Shown here: piece after piece, positions 6,126-15,550 of the stretch | How positions within the stretch are numbered: position 1 is the stretch's first letter | Layout of the letters: each line of letters opens with the position of its first letter | Origin: an uncultured Prevotellaceae bacterium | Lineage (GTDB): Bacteria > Bacteroidota > Bacteroidia > Bacteroidales > Bacteroidaceae | Assembly: GCA_937915745.1 (NCBI GenBank) | Contig: CALGGJ010000060.1 | Span: forward strand, 1 to 19,957 | Direction of reading: 5' to 3' | DNA: 19,957 nucleotides | Made by a program: the position numbers and the translations under genes | The notes under the pieces: model-generated | Told to the model about the DNA's origin: nothing | What the model saw: the letters and a program-made list of their open reading frames with translations, nothing else | Databases searched by the model: none

Positions 6126-6948
6126 GACAGCTGCACGACTCTGCGCAGGCCTTCTTGCACTGGCATGCATGGCCACATCGTGCAACGGACAGAACAAAAG
6201 CGACGAACCCGAGGTGGTGTTAGAAACCACCTTGGGCGAAATCCGTGTACGCCTGTATAACGACACGCCACTCCATCGCGACCGCTTCATACAAAACGTA
6301 CGCAACGGCCTCTACGATGACAAGCCATGGCACCGCATCATACGCAACTTCATGATACAGACAGGCGAACAACCCACACAACCCGATGCCAACGGCGACA
6401 CCATACAGACTGATACCGCCGACATGATACCGGCCGAAATACACTATCCACAGCATTTCAACCGCCGTGGAGCACTGGCGGCCGCACGCGAGGGCGACGA
6501 TGTGAACCCCGACCGCAAGTCAGACCCCACACAATTCTACATCGTGACCGGACGCACATACCAAGACGACGCACTGCGCGAGCTGTATGCCGCGCGCACA
6601 CAGCAAGCCGTCAACCGACTCTACCGGCAAAAAGCATCACAACACAGCGACGAACTGGAAACACTGAGGGCTGCACGCAACCAACAGAAACTGAGCGACA
6701 CACTCGAACGCCTGCTCGACGAAGCCAAATACGAAATATCGAAAAACCCGCCACAAGACTACACCACAGAACAAAAACGCATATATCGCACACAAGGCGG
6801 AGCACCATGGCTCGACGGCGAATACACAGTATTCGGCGAAGTAGTGGAAGGCATGAAGACAGTGCTCGCAATAGAAAAAGTAAAGACCGATGCCAACGAC
6901 CGACCAACAACCGACGTAAGGATAGTAAAAGCCTATGTAGTGGAATAG
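6112..6948 (+). CDS. Cyclophilin-type peptidyl-prolyl cis-trans isomerase, lipoprotein
   Basis: This 278-residue protein catalyses cis-trans isomerisation of proline peptide bonds in exported proteins. The ATG at 6112 gives a classic lipoprotein signal (MKHFKTAARLCAGLLALACM, then ATSC with Cys24); an earlier in-frame start at 6034 would lie deep in the upstream gene and spoil the signal. Cyclophilin motifs are VVLETTLGEIRVRLYND (35-51), PWHRIIRNFMIQTGE (72-86, with active-site Arg75 and Trp in place of the usual Phe), DPTQFYIVTGR (138-148) and YTVFGEVVEGM (238-248). An extra helical, charged insertion (about 150-225) separates the last two. It probably sits in the periplasm, anchored by lipid. 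The TAG stop is in the same frame as the downstream recG start, two codons away. Confidence 0.92.
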   Translation: MKHFKTAARLCAGLLALACMATSCNGQNKSDEPEVVLETTLGEIRVRLYNDTPLHRDRFIQNVRNGLYDDKPWHRIIRNFMIQTGEQPTQPDANGDTIQTDTADMIPAEIHYPQHFNRRGALAAAREGDDVNPDRKSDPTQFYIVTGRTYQDDALRELYAARTQQAVNRLYRQKASQHSDELETLRAARNQQKLSDTLERLLDEAKYEISKNPPQDYTTEQKRIYRTQGGAPWLDGEYTVFGEVVEGMKTVLAIEKVKTDANDRPTTDVRIVKAYVVE

Positions 6949-6951
6949 ACA

Positions 6952-9054
6952 TTGATACAAACAAGTCAAGACATAAAATACCTCCAAGGTGTAGGACCCG
7001 CACGTGCACAGACACTCGATAAGGAACTGGCGATACATACCGTCGGCGACCTCCTCGTGTATTATCCCTACAAATACATCGACCGCACACGCATCTACCA
7101 CATATCCGATATCGACGGCAATATGCCATACGTCCAACTGCAAGGACGCATACTCTCGGCCGACACCACAGGCGAAGGGCGCAGCCGACGACTCGTAGCA
7201 CGATTCAGCGACGGCACAGGAGTGATCGAACTCGTGTGGTTCCAAGGCATAAAATACGCACTCAAGGACTACAACATCAACCGTGAATACCTGGTATTCG
7301 GCAAACCAACCATCTACGGCGGACGAATCAACATACCACACCCCGAAATAGAAGACGTAAGCAGCGGACGTTTCGACCCAAACACCGCCAGCACATTCAT
7401 GCCATCATACAACACCACCGAGCGCATGAAGCGAAGCGGACTCAACTCCGCAGCAATGGCACGCCTCACCCGACGCATGTTTGAACTATTCGACCAACCA
7501 TTCGCCGAAACACTCACACCGTACCTCACCCAACACTACCACCTCATACCATACGACACCGCCATACGCAACATACACTTCCCCACATCGGCCGAACTCC
7601 TCAGACGGGCACAGGTACGACTGAAATTCGAAGAACTGTTCTACGTACAACTCAACATCCTGCGATACGTCCGCGACCGCATACGACGCTACCGCGGACT
7701 CGTCATGCCACACATCGGCAACACATTCAACACATTCTACCACCAACACCTCCCATTCCAACTGACAGGAGCACAGAAACGCGTAGTACGCGAAATACGC
7801 GAAGACATGCGCTCAGGCCGGCAAATGAACCGGCTGCTGCAAGGCGACGTAGGCAGCGGCAAGACACTCGTCGCACTACTCAGCTCACTCATCGCAATCG
7901 ACAACGGATTCCAAGCCTGCATCATGGCACCAACCGAAATTCTGGCCGAGCAACACCTGCAGACACTGCGCAACCTCCTGAACAATATGCCGGTAAAAGT
8001 AGAACTGCTCACAGGAAGCATCAAAGGCAAACGCCGACAGACCATACTGACAGACCTTGAAGCAGGAGACATCAACATACTGGTAGGCACACACGCCATA
8101 ATCGAAGACAACGTAGTATTTGCACGCATGGGACTCGCCATAATCGACGAGCAACACCGATTCGGAGTTGCACAACGAGCCAAGATGTGGCAGAAAAACG
8201 AAACACCACCACACGTGCTGGTCATGACAGCAACACCAATCCCACGGACTCTGGCAATGACACTATACGGCGACCTCGACGTAAGCGTCATCGACGAACT
8301 GCCACCAGGACGAAAACCAATAGCTACAGTACACATGTTCGACTCACATCGAGCCAACATATATAACAAGGTGTTACACGAGATGCAGCAAGGACACCAG
8401 GTATATATCGTCTATCCACTCATCAAAGAAAGCGAAAAGAGCGACATGAAAAATCTGGAAGAGGGATACACACAAGTGTGCCGACAATTTCCAAAATACA
8501 AAGTAGGAAAGGTACACGGACAGATGAAACCTGCAGAAAAAGACGCCGAGATGCAACGATTTGCCGCAGGCGAGACACAAATACTCGTTGCAACCACAGT
8601 AATCGAAGTAGGAGTGAACGTGCCAAATGCCAGCGTCATGGTCATAGAAAATGCCGAACGGTTCGGACTCAGTCAGCTGCACCAACTGCGCGGACGTGTG
8701 GGACGCGGTGCCGACCAGTCGTATTGCATCCTCGTCACCAACTATCAGATAGGCAACGATACAAGACGACGACTGCAAATCATGGTCGATTCAACCGATG
8801 GATTCGAAATAGCAGAACAAGACCTCAAGCTGCGAGGACCAGGCGACCTCGAAGGCACACAACAAAGCGGCATGGCAATCTACCTCAAGATTGCCAATAT
8901 CGCCACCGACGGACAAATACTCAACCTGGCACGCGAAGCCGCACAATTCATCATAGACCACGACCCCGACGAAAACGACCCGCACAACACCATACTGTGG
9001 CGACGACTCAAAGAACTGAGAAAAACCAACATCAACTGGGGAGCAATAAGCTAA
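6952..9054 (+). CDS. recG: ATP-dependent DNA helicase RecG
   Basis: RecG remodels stalled replication forks and branch-migrates Holliday junctions and R-loops. The 700-residue product has the wedge/OB domain at about 1-200 (DIKYLQGVGPARA at 7-19, LVARFSDGTGVIELVWFQG at 81-99), Walker A GDVGSGKT (298-305), the DEQH box (399-402), MTATPIPRTL (425-434), and the later helicase motifs with QLHQLRGRVGRG. No ATG lies near the expected start. TTG at 6952 is the only plausible initiator and places SQDIKYLQGVGP where RecG homologues have it. The gene begins three bases after the isomerase stop, so it is translated from the same message. Its coding strand is extremely C/A-rich (bases 7501-7560 have 28 C and 4 G). 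Confidence 0.95.
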   Translation: MIQTSQDIKYLQGVGPARAQTLDKELAIHTVGDLLVYYPYKYIDRTRIYHISDIDGNMPYVQLQGRILSADTTGEGRSRRLVARFSDGTGVIELVWFQGIKYALKDYNINREYLVFGKPTIYGGRINIPHPEIEDVSSGRFDPNTASTFMPSYNTTERMKRSGLNSAAMARLTRRMFELFDQPFAETLTPYLTQHYHLIPYDTAIRNIHFPTSAELLRRAQVRLKFEELFYVQLNILRYVRDRIRRYRGLVMPHIGNTFNTFYHQHLPFQLTGAQKRVVREIREDMRSGRQMNRLLQGDVGSGKTLVALLSSLIAIDNGFQACIMAPTEILAEQHLQTLRNLLNNMPVKVELLTGSIKGKRRQTILTDLEAGDINILVGTHAIIEDNVVFARMGLAIIDEQHRFGVAQRAKMWQKNETPPHVLVMTATPIPRTLAMTLYGDLDVSVIDELPPGRKPIATVHMFDSHRANIYNKVLHEMQQGHQVYIVYPLIKESEKSDMKNLEEGYTQVCRQFPKYKVGKVHGQMKPAEKDAEMQRFAAGETQILVATTVIEVGVNVPNASVMVIENAERFGLSQLHQLRGRVGRGADQSYCILVTNYQIGNDTRRRLQIMVDSTDGFEIAEQDLKLRGPGDLEGTQQSGMAIYLKIANIATDGQILNLAREAAQFIIDHDPDENDPHNTILWRRLKELRKTNINWGAIS

Positions 9055-9174
9055 GTCCGACCCTCACTGCAACCCATCCTCACCCGTCGGTGCCGCAAGG
9101 CTGCACTCACAGTCATCCACCGCCCCACACAACAAATAGCCCGTCATTATAAATTATTACCAATCATACACCAC
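9055..9174. other. Gap with no recognised element
   Basis: These 120 bases between recG and the DJ-1 gene contain no hairpin with a T-tract and no TAnnTTTG box that I can see. The stretch from about 9145 becomes AT-rich before the next start, as expected of a Bacteroidota translation-initiation region. The DJ-1 gene may be transcribed by read-through from the recG operon. Confidence 0.4.
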
Positions 9175-9726
9175 ATGAAGACCGTATTACTTTTCCTCGC
9201 CACCGGGTTCCAAGAGACCGAAGCCCTGGCACAAGTGACCATCTGCAAACGCACCGACATCGACATCAAGACCGTGTCGGTCACCGGCGGACAAATGGTT
9301 GAAAGCACCAACGGAGTAGTAGTGAAAGCCGACCTCGTCATGGGGCGCGACACCCTGCCCCAAGCCGATATGCTCATACTGCCAGGCGGAATGCCGGGTA
9401 GCGAAAACCTATACAATTCGGCACAACTGCGCGACCTCATCACCACTCATGTCAAGGCAGGCCTGCCGGTAGCTGCCATCTGTGCCGCACCGCTGGTGCT
9501 CGGACGCATGAACCTACTCAGCGGACACCAAGCCACATGCTACCCTGGTTTCGAACCCGAGCTCAAGGGAGCAACCACCACTGGTGCCACAGTTGAAGTT
9601 GACCGTCAGTTCATTACCGGACACGGACCCGGAGCCGCCATCGACTTCGGACTCGCCGTCGTAACCTGCCTCATGGGTAAGGCCGAAGCCGACCGTGTGG
9701 CTGCCACCATGGTATGGCCATACTGA
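9175..9726 (+). CDS. DJ-1/PfpI family protein (YajL/ThiJ-like)
   Basis: This 183-residue cytosolic protein belongs to the DJ-1 superfamily, whose members act as deglycases, glyoxalases or redox-responsive chaperones. The family motifs are complete: FLATGFQETEAL (7-18), with Glu16 in the place of the catalytic Glu; ADMLILPGGMPG (64-75); and the nucleophile elbow AAICAAPLVLG (100-110), with Cys103. The TGHGPGAAIDFGLAVV segment near 149-164 is also typical. Length and start match DJ-1/YajL proteins. It lies 120 bases after recG and 66 bases before the large secreted protein. Its substrate in this organism cannot be told from sequence. Confidence 0.92.
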   Translation: MKTVLLFLATGFQETEALAQVTICKRTDIDIKTVSVTGGQMVESTNGVVVKADLVMGRDTLPQADMLILPGGMPGSENLYNSAQLRDLITTHVKAGLPVAAICAAPLVLGRMNLLSGHQATCYPGFEPELKGATTTGATVEVDRQFITGHGPGAAIDFGLAVVTCLMGKAEADRVAATMVWPY

Positions 9727-9792
9727 ACATGGGATAATACCATACACCTACCATGACAAATCAATTTTACAACAACAAATAAATACAAAACT

Positions 9793-12700
9793 ATGAAGAA
9801 AAAACTACTCTGTATGCTCAGCCTTCTCGTGCTGTGCATCACAGCTTCAGCCGAGTGGGTAAAACCATCGGCACCATCAGCTGCCACACCTGTAGCCGAC
9901 ATAGAGTTATACCTGTTCAACACCTCTGCCGAAGCATTCTTTGTCGGTGCCAACGAATATGGCACCCGCGCCAGTTTCAGTTCTGTCAGCGGTCATCGTG
10001 TACTGCTCGTGCCATCGGCCGACGATGCACAGTCATACCAGTTGACCAATGCAGCCGACGAGTCCGACACCTTCCTCCCACTCTACATTCTGGGAGTAAA
10101 CAGTGTATGGGTTGACGAAAGCGGGAGCAATACCGGTGACGACCTCTTCACACTGTTGCCCCTCGGCGACGGGACCTACCACATCTCACTCTCACCACAA
10201 AACAGCGAATACAACCCGACACTCTATCCCGACACATACCTCGGCATCATACCCGAGATGAACGACACACGGTTGTACCTCACCGACCCACAGACCTATC
10301 CCGAAGCCGACGGATACGACCCATCTGGATTCCAGACCACATGGGCATTCGTCACTCCTGCCGACTACAAGACCTACATATCGGCCATGAAGGCATACCT
10401 TGCAGCACAAGACCTCAGTCTGCTGATTGCCACAGCCGAACAGACCGAAGGCCTGGCCGACGGAGTACTCGACGCAGCCAAGGCAGTGTACGACGATACC
10501 ACCTCGTCTGTAGATGCTCTGACACAAGCCACGGCTGTACTGCGTAATGCAGTCAACACCGCCAAACTCAGCGCAGCGTACGTAACGTCACCATTCGAGA
10601 TGTTGCAGATGCTCGGAACCGTAGAGCAGACCTTCACCAACGGCCAGACAACAGGATGGACATCCACCACACTGGCACAAAACAAACAGGCATCAAACGG
10701 TAACAACGCTGCCGACTACAACATCACCGGCAATCACTACGAGAACTGGAGCAGCTCGGCATTTGGCACAGGTCGCATCTACGCCTCGCTCACAGACCTT
10801 CCAAATGGTGCTTATCGGTTTAATGCACTGGCATTTGCCAACATCACCGGAGGCTCATACCTTTATGCAGCAAGCAACAAGACCCTCATCACATCTACAC
10901 AAATCGACATCAACCAAGAGACCGATGTCTATGCCATCGTTACCGACGGCACCCTCGAATTTGGACTGCGCGTTGAAGAACAAGGGCCTAATTGGGTAGG
11001 ACTCGACAATGTCAACCTCTACTACATGGGTGGTTCGTATGGTTCTTATGACTACATAGCCCAACTGACACTCGATGAAGTCGAAGACTATCAGGCAATC
11101 ATCGACGACAACCCCAACCTTCTGTATGGTAAAGACGAATACAATGCCTACATCAGTGCCAAGACTGCACTCGAGATGTCTATGCAAGCTGACTGCACAG
11201 AAGACGAATACGGCAAGAACATAGCCACTTGCATCGAGGCCTTCAAGTCCGCTGCCTCCGCACTCGGACAGAGCATCGATGCATACGAAGCCTATACACA
11301 GGCCATCAACGATGCCGAAGACTGGCTCGGCAGCATGAGCAACGGCTCTGACCAGGCCAACATCCTGGCCGATTATCTGATGGAAGACAGCGAACCGTCC
11401 GAAGGCGTGTTCAATGGCAACGGTGGCTCGCAGTATATTCTGCAGAACTGCAACCTTAATGCTACAGACATCAAGGCCGAGACCGCATATCTGGCACAAC
11501 TGCTCAACGATGCCGTGGCATCGGGCATGAGCGATGGCGACGATTGTACCGAACTGCTTAAGAACCCTACATTCAGTGAAACAGGCGGATGGACATCTGC
11601 CGTAGGTCCTGTATGGCCGACTGGCAATGTAGGCACCATGCCGGTATTAGAAGCCGCCAATATGGTGTGCGATGTCTATCAGCAACTCACAGGTCTGCAG
11701 AATGGACTCTACGAAATGACTCTTCAGGCCGCGTTCCGTCCAGGTGCAGACTACACTGATGCGAACGAAGCTGTGGCCAAAGCCTTTGCTTATATCAACG
11801 GCTACGAGACACGTCTGCCGTCGGGCAACAATGGCGAAGGCCTACAACTCAACTCGGCCGAAGAGGCATCTGCCGCCTTTGCCGAGGGTAAATACCCCCT
11901 CACCGTGTATGGACTCGTCACCGACGGCACCATGCGCATAGGTATCACCAACAAAGTACGCTCAGTAGAGAGTTGCCGGCTCTGGGCTTCCGACGTACGT
12001 CTCACTTTCCGTGCCAAAAACGAAGAAGTCCTCAGCTCCGTCATCGGACAGACCACACCTGTGGCCGAAGAACTGTTAGGCAACTATTGCGGACAACCTG
12101 AACTTACGACCCTGCGCACAGCCATCGATGCAGCTTCTGCCCCCGACGATGCTTACACTGCACTCATCAACCTCAAGGCCGCAATGGAAGATGTCGATGC
12201 ATCAACTGCCGCCTATGCCAACCTCGCCATTGCACTGCATGCACTCGCACAGGCCATTACTGATGCCACCGATGCATCGGCCGTCACACTGGCCAACGCA
12301 CAAGAAGTGCTGACTACGGCCCAAAACGCATACACCGACCAGGCCTACACTACCGCAGAGGCCGAACAAGCCATCAGCGATGTCAATGCAGCAGCAGTAG
12401 CCGTGAAGATGGGTGGCGAAAAGGCGACAGAGGACAATCCTGTGAACTACACATCGGCCATCGTCAACAACACATTCGACCCGTCGCGCGGCAGCAAGAA
12501 CGACGGCACTATCGAGGGATGGACCACCACGGCCATGAATGGTTACAAGGAATATACCGTGAGCTACAACCGTGCTGCCTTCGAACTCAACCAGAAGATT
12601 ACAGGTCTGCCTAAGGGCAACTACAAGGTAACGGTACATACCTACTACCGTGCCGGCTACTGGAACGAGGAAGAGGCATACATGGCAGAAGGACGCGACA

Positions 12701-13203
12701 CACACCTCACCACACTCTATGCCCAGACATCTGCCGATAAATATACAAAACCTGTGCTCAACCTCACCGAGGGTGCAACCGCAGAACTGCTTACCACCGG
12801 CAAGTATTACACCCTGAGCAGCGGGCTCTATGCTCCTGACGGCACTACGCCTACTGCCGAGTACTTCGCTGCCGGCGCCTACCTCAACGAGCTCTACTTC
12901 TACGTACCGTCCGACGGACTTGTAACCATCGGCCTCTCGAAGACCGACATGTATGCCAACGACTACGAGGTAGTAGGCGAGTGGCGCCTCTACTACTACG
13001 GCAACGGCAACCATATCGACGAGTTGGACAACAGCTCTGCTACAGCCATCAACACCATTTCGGCACCGTCTCACACTGTCGGCAACTCTGCTCCTGTGGC
13101 ATACTACACCACCACCGGAGTACGTCTCGACTCACCGGTGAACGGCATCAATATCGTACGTTTTGCCGACGGACATACAGCCAAGATACTGATACGTAAG
13201 TAA
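9793..13203 (+). CDS. Large secreted multidomain protein (putative glycan-binding), 1136 aa
   Basis: A signal peptide (1-20, cut after ASA) exports it. After it comes a beta-rich module (about 36-190, key line LYLFNTSAEAFFVG...YGTRASF) like the ricin-type modules of Bacteroidales surface enzymes. Three beta-sandwich, galactose-binding-like modules follow at about 270-412, 586-738 and 885-1070. Each ends in the same pattern: VxDGTxxxG(L/I) followed by a W-x3-(D/Y)xLxF/Y strand. Ala-rich helical linkers, FIVAR-like, lie between them (about 190-260, 420-580, 745-875). The last 40 residues (YYTTTGVRLDSPVNGINIV...ILIRK) look like a type-A sorting-type tail. No catalytic domain is evident. It is the first gene of an apparent operon with a sugar transporter and kinase, which suggests surface binding or processing of a glycan. 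The function is inferred, not shown. Confidence 0.8.
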   Translation: MKKKLLCMLSLLVLCITASAEWVKPSAPSAATPVADIELYLFNTSAEAFFVGANEYGTRASFSSVSGHRVLLVPSADDAQSYQLTNAADESDTFLPLYILGVNSVWVDESGSNTGDDLFTLLPLGDGTYHISLSPQNSEYNPTLYPDTYLGIIPEMNDTRLYLTDPQTYPEADGYDPSGFQTTWAFVTPADYKTYISAMKAYLAAQDLSLLIATAEQTEGLADGVLDAAKAVYDDTTSSVDALTQATAVLRNAVNTAKLSAAYVTSPFEMLQMLGTVEQTFTNGQTTGWTSTTLAQNKQASNGNNAADYNITGNHYENWSSSAFGTGRIYASLTDLPNGAYRFNALAFANITGGSYLYAASNKTLITSTQIDINQETDVYAIVTDGTLEFGLRVEEQGPNWVGLDNVNLYYMGGSYGSYDYIAQLTLDEVEDYQAIIDDNPNLLYGKDEYNAYISAKTALEMSMQADCTEDEYGKNIATCIEAFKSAASALGQSIDAYEAYTQAINDAEDWLGSMSNGSDQANILADYLMEDSEPSEGVFNGNGGSQYILQNCNLNATDIKAETAYLAQLLNDAVASGMSDGDDCTELLKNPTFSETGGWTSAVGPVWPTGNVGTMPVLEAANMVCDVYQQLTGLQNGLYEMTLQAAFRPGADYTDANEAVAKAFAYINGYETRLPSGNNGEGLQLNSAEEASAAFAEGKYPLTVYGLVTDGTMRIGITNKVRSVESCRLWASDVRLTFRAKNEEVLSSVIGQTTPVAEELLGNYCGQPELTTLRTAIDAASAPDDAYTALINLKAAMEDVDASTAAYANLAIALHALAQAITDATDASAVTLANAQEVLTTAQNAYTDQAYTTAEAEQAISDVNAAAVAVKMGGEKATEDNPVNYTSAIVNNTFDPSRGSKNDGTIEGWTTTAMNGYKEYTVSYNRAAFELNQKITGLPKGNYKVTVHTYYRAGYWNEEEAYMAEGRDTHLTTLYAQTSADKYTKPVLNLTEGATAELLTTGKYYTLSSGLYAPDGTTPTAEYFAAGAYLNELYFYVPSDGLVTIGLSKTDMYANDYEVVGEWRLYYYGNGNHIDELDNSSATAINTISAPSHTVGNSAPVAYYTTTGVRLDSPVNGINIVRFADGHTAKILIRK

Positions 13204-13218
13204 TCAATCTATGACGAA

Positions 13219-14403
13219 ATGTGCAAGGTATTGAAAACGGCACCCGTCCTGTTCGGATTCTTTGTCATGGGCTTCTGCGACATAGTCGGCATCTCGTCCG
13301 ACTATGCTCGCGATGCCTTTGGATGGAGCAACCTGCTCACCGGTCTCATCCCATCGATGGTGTTTGTGTGGTTCCTATTCCTGGGCATACCCGTCGGCAT
13401 CCTGATGAACCGCTTCGGCCGCAAAAACATGGTGCTGCTGTCGATGGCAATCACCATAGTGGGCATGGTCCTGCCCTTGTTCTCCTACAACAGTATCACC
13501 TGCATGACAGCCTACGCACTTCTGGGCATAGGCAATGCCATTCTACAGGTCAGTCTCAATCCGCTGCTGCAAAACGTCGTCACCGACGACAAGCTGCTCA
13601 CATCGAGCCTTACTGCCGGACAAGTGGTCAAGGCACTCTCGTCACTGGCCGGTCCATACATCGTGTTGCTGGCTGTCGGCACGTTTGGTGGTGGCGACGA
13701 GCAGAAGTGGTACTACTGCTTTCCCATACTGGGTGTCATCACCCTCTTGTCGGCCCTGTGGCTGGCACTGACATCCATCCCACGCGAGCAGTCGGCCACG
13801 ACCGAGGCCAACACCGTGGCAGGCACACTCTCACTGCTCAAAGACCATACCATCCTGCTGCTCTTCCTCGGCATCTTCTTCGTCGTAGGAGTCGATGTTG
13901 CAACCAACTTCACATCGAGCAAGATTATGCAGATGCGGTTCGGGTGGGATAAGGAGACGGCCGGCCTCGCACCGCAGATATACTTCCTGAGCCGTACCAT
14001 CGGTGCGTTCATCGGAGTATTCATCATGACACGCATCAAAGACCAGCTGTACTTCAAGCTCAACATCGTGGCATGCGTGGCCGTGCTTATCGTCCTGGCC
14101 ATCGTTGGCAATGCCACAGCAAGCCTCGTTTGCATCGGTGCCGTCGGATTCCTCTGTTCGTGCATCTTCCCCATCATCTACTCCATGGCAGTGAGCGCAC
14201 GTCCCGAGTCGGCCAATCAGATTTCGGGACTCATGATTACAGCCGTGGCAGGAGGCGGAGCCGTGACACCGGTCATCGGAGCAGCTATCGACCATATCGG
14301 CATCGTGGGCGGTCCCCTGGTCATCATGCTGTGCGCCCTCTACCTCACCTACTGTGCATTCTGTGTTAAACCCAATACTAACAACCCTACATACGAGTCA
14401 TGA
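13219..14403 (+). CDS. FHS-type sugar MFS transporter
   Basis: This 394-residue polytopic inner-membrane protein has about 12 transmembrane helices and is probably a proton-coupled sugar importer of the fucose/glucose-galactose permease (FHS) group. Supporting features are GFCDIVGISSDYA in helix 1 (18-30), the motif-A loop GILMNRFGRKN (60-70), LGIGNAILQVSLNPLL (102-117), typical of this group, a central cytoplasmic break near 185-205, and a C-terminal half that repeats the helix pattern. The ATG at 13219 lies 15 bases after the stop of the secreted-protein gene. The stop overlaps the ROK kinase start by four bases (ATGA). The neighbouring kinase indicates the imported sugar is phosphorylated inside. 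The exact sugar is unknown. Confidence 0.9.
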   Translation: MCKVLKTAPVLFGFFVMGFCDIVGISSDYARDAFGWSNLLTGLIPSMVFVWFLFLGIPVGILMNRFGRKNMVLLSMAITIVGMVLPLFSYNSITCMTAYALLGIGNAILQVSLNPLLQNVVTDDKLLTSSLTAGQVVKALSSLAGPYIVLLAVGTFGGGDEQKWYYCFPILGVITLLSALWLALTSIPREQSATTEANTVAGTLSLLKDHTILLLFLGIFFVVGVDVATNFTSSKIMQMRFGWDKETAGLAPQIYFLSRTIGAFIGVFIMTRIKDQLYFKLNIVACVAVLIVLAIVGNATASLVCIGAVGFLCSCIFPIIYSMAVSARPESANQISGLMITAVAGGGAVTPVIGAAIDHIGIVGGPLVIMLCALYLTYCAFCVKPNTNNPTYES

Positions 14404-15392
14404 AACAATATGTTATAGGTATCGATATAGGCGGCACCAACACCGTGATAGGTGTAGTCAGCCGAGCGGGCGACGTGCTGGCCTCCGACAGCATCAAGAC
14501 CCGCGACTATCCATCGCTCGACAACTACGTCACCACCCTCAGCAGCCGCATCCAGGCTTTGTCCGACCGCTGTGGCGTGTCGGGCAATATCGAGGGCATC
14601 GGCATCGGTGCCCCCAACGGCAACTACTACCGTGGCACCATCGAACTGGCCCCCAACCTCCCTTGGAAAGGTGTTACCATTCCGTTGGCTCAGCTCATTG
14701 AGGGGCGCACCGGCATTCCCACCCACCTCACCAACGACGCCAACGCGGCCGCTATGGGTGAGATGACCTATGGAGTGGCACGTGGCTTGCGCCATTTCAT
14801 CATGATTACCCTGGGTACGGGAGTTGGCAGCGGCATCATAGTCGATGGCAATCTGCTGTACGGCTCCACGGGTTTTGCAGGCGAGCTGGGACATGTCATC
14901 GTTGACCGCACACCTCAGGCACGCCTTTGTGGCTGTGGGCGTCACGGATGTCTGGAGACCTACTGCTCGGCCACCGGCATCGCACGTACAGCCCGCGAAC
15001 GTCTTTCCTACAGTGTCGAACCGTCGCTCCTGCGCCGCATCGAGCCCGACAAAATCACGTCGCGCGACATCTACGACGCAGCGGTCGAGGGCGATGCGAT
15101 GGCCATATCCATATTCCGCGAGACCGGCATCATACTGGGTCGTGCCCTGGCCGACATGTGTGTGTTCTCGTCGCCCGAGGCCATCATCCTCTTTGGCGGA
15201 CTTGCCAAGGCAGGCGACTTCATACGGCGCTATACCGAAGAGGCCATGAACGAAAACATGCTCAACATATTCCATGGCACGGTACGCCTGCTTGTCAGCG
15301 GACTGAAAGATGCCGATGCAGCAGTGCTCGGTGCCTCGGCCCTGGGATGGGAGAAGGTTGTTTTTGAACAGAACAATGTTTCATCTGTATAG
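14400..15392 (+). CDS. ROK family sugar kinase (glucokinase-like)
   Basis: This 330-residue cytosolic kinase transfers phosphate from ATP to a hexose or N-acetylhexosamine. The ATP-binding signature GIDIGGTNT lies at 7-15, the catalytic base is Asp113 in TNDANAAAMGE, the phosphate-2 loop is LGTGVGSG (138-145), and GELGH (161-165) leads to the ROK zinc site: His165, Cys177, Cys179 and Cys184 in CGCGRHGCLE. The adenosine motif is FGGLAKAGD (265-273). Length and motif spacing match ROK glucokinases, fructokinases and N-acetylglucosamine/mannose kinases; sequence alone does not separate these. The four-base overlap with the transporter gene implies coupled translation. It is the last gene of the rightward block and ends just before the repeat cluster. 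Confidence 0.93.
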   Translation: MKQYVIGIDIGGTNTVIGVVSRAGDVLASDSIKTRDYPSLDNYVTTLSSRIQALSDRCGVSGNIEGIGIGAPNGNYYRGTIELAPNLPWKGVTIPLAQLIEGRTGIPTHLTNDANAAAMGEMTYGVARGLRHFIMITLGTGVGSGIIVDGNLLYGSTGFAGELGHVIVDRTPQARLCGCGRHGCLETYCSATGIARTARERLSYSVEPSLLRRIEPDKITSRDIYDAAVEGDAMAISIFRETGIILGRALADMCVFSSPEAIILFGGLAKAGDFIRRYTEEAMNENMLNIFHGTVRLLVSGLKDADAAVLGASALGWEKVVFEQNNVSSV

Positions 15393-15397
15393 AACGA

Positions 15398-15455
15398 CAT
15401 TCCATTGAAGTCATACCAACGGAGGTATGAAATACCGCAGGAGCGTATCTGTATA
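15398..15455 (+). repeat. Intergenic repeat element, copy 1 (58 bp)
   Basis: This copy starts CATTCCATTGAAGTCATACC and ends GCGTATCTGTATA. It is identical to the copy at 15551-15608 at 56 of 58 positions. It holds a small inverted repeat (TCATACC 15411-15417 with GGTATGA 15424-15430). It resembles REP-like dispersed intergenic elements of Bacteroidales chromosomes. It begins six bases after the ROK kinase stop. Confidence 0.85.
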
Positions 15456-15475
15456 CTATCTTTAAGTTACATATC

Positions 15476-15510
15476 AGATACACTCCTGCGCTTCGCTCCG
15501 TCGGTATGAC
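15476..15510 (-). repeat. Intergenic repeat element, inverted partial copy (35 bp)
   Basis: Read on the minus strand it runs GTCATACCGACGGA, then a short GCGAAGC variant of the middle, then GCAGGAGTGTATCT. It therefore matches both ends of the 58-bp unit while its centre differs and is about six bases shorter. It can pair with copy 1 into a long imperfect stem (about 15410-15510). Confidence 0.75.
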
Positions 15511-15522
15511 AGGGGGAAGGCA

Positions 15523-15550
15523 TGAAATACCGTGGGAGTGTATCTGCATA
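15523..15550 (+). repeat. Intergenic repeat element, degenerate half copy (28 bp)
   Basis: TGAAATACCGTGGGAGTG followed by TATCTGCATA matches the 3' half of the 58-bp unit with four substitutions. It directly abuts copy 2 at 15551. Confidence 0.7.

Noticed and set aside
12202..13074. Minus-strand 290-codon frame inside the 1136-residue secreted protein gene
   Set aside because: It is antisense to clearly modular secreted-protein sequence; its Val/Gly/Cys-rich composition is what the complement of A/C-rich coding DNA gives.
14349..15275. Minus-strand 308-codon frame opposite the ROK kinase
   Set aside because: The plus strand carries every ROK motif including the zinc site, so this is a shadow frame.
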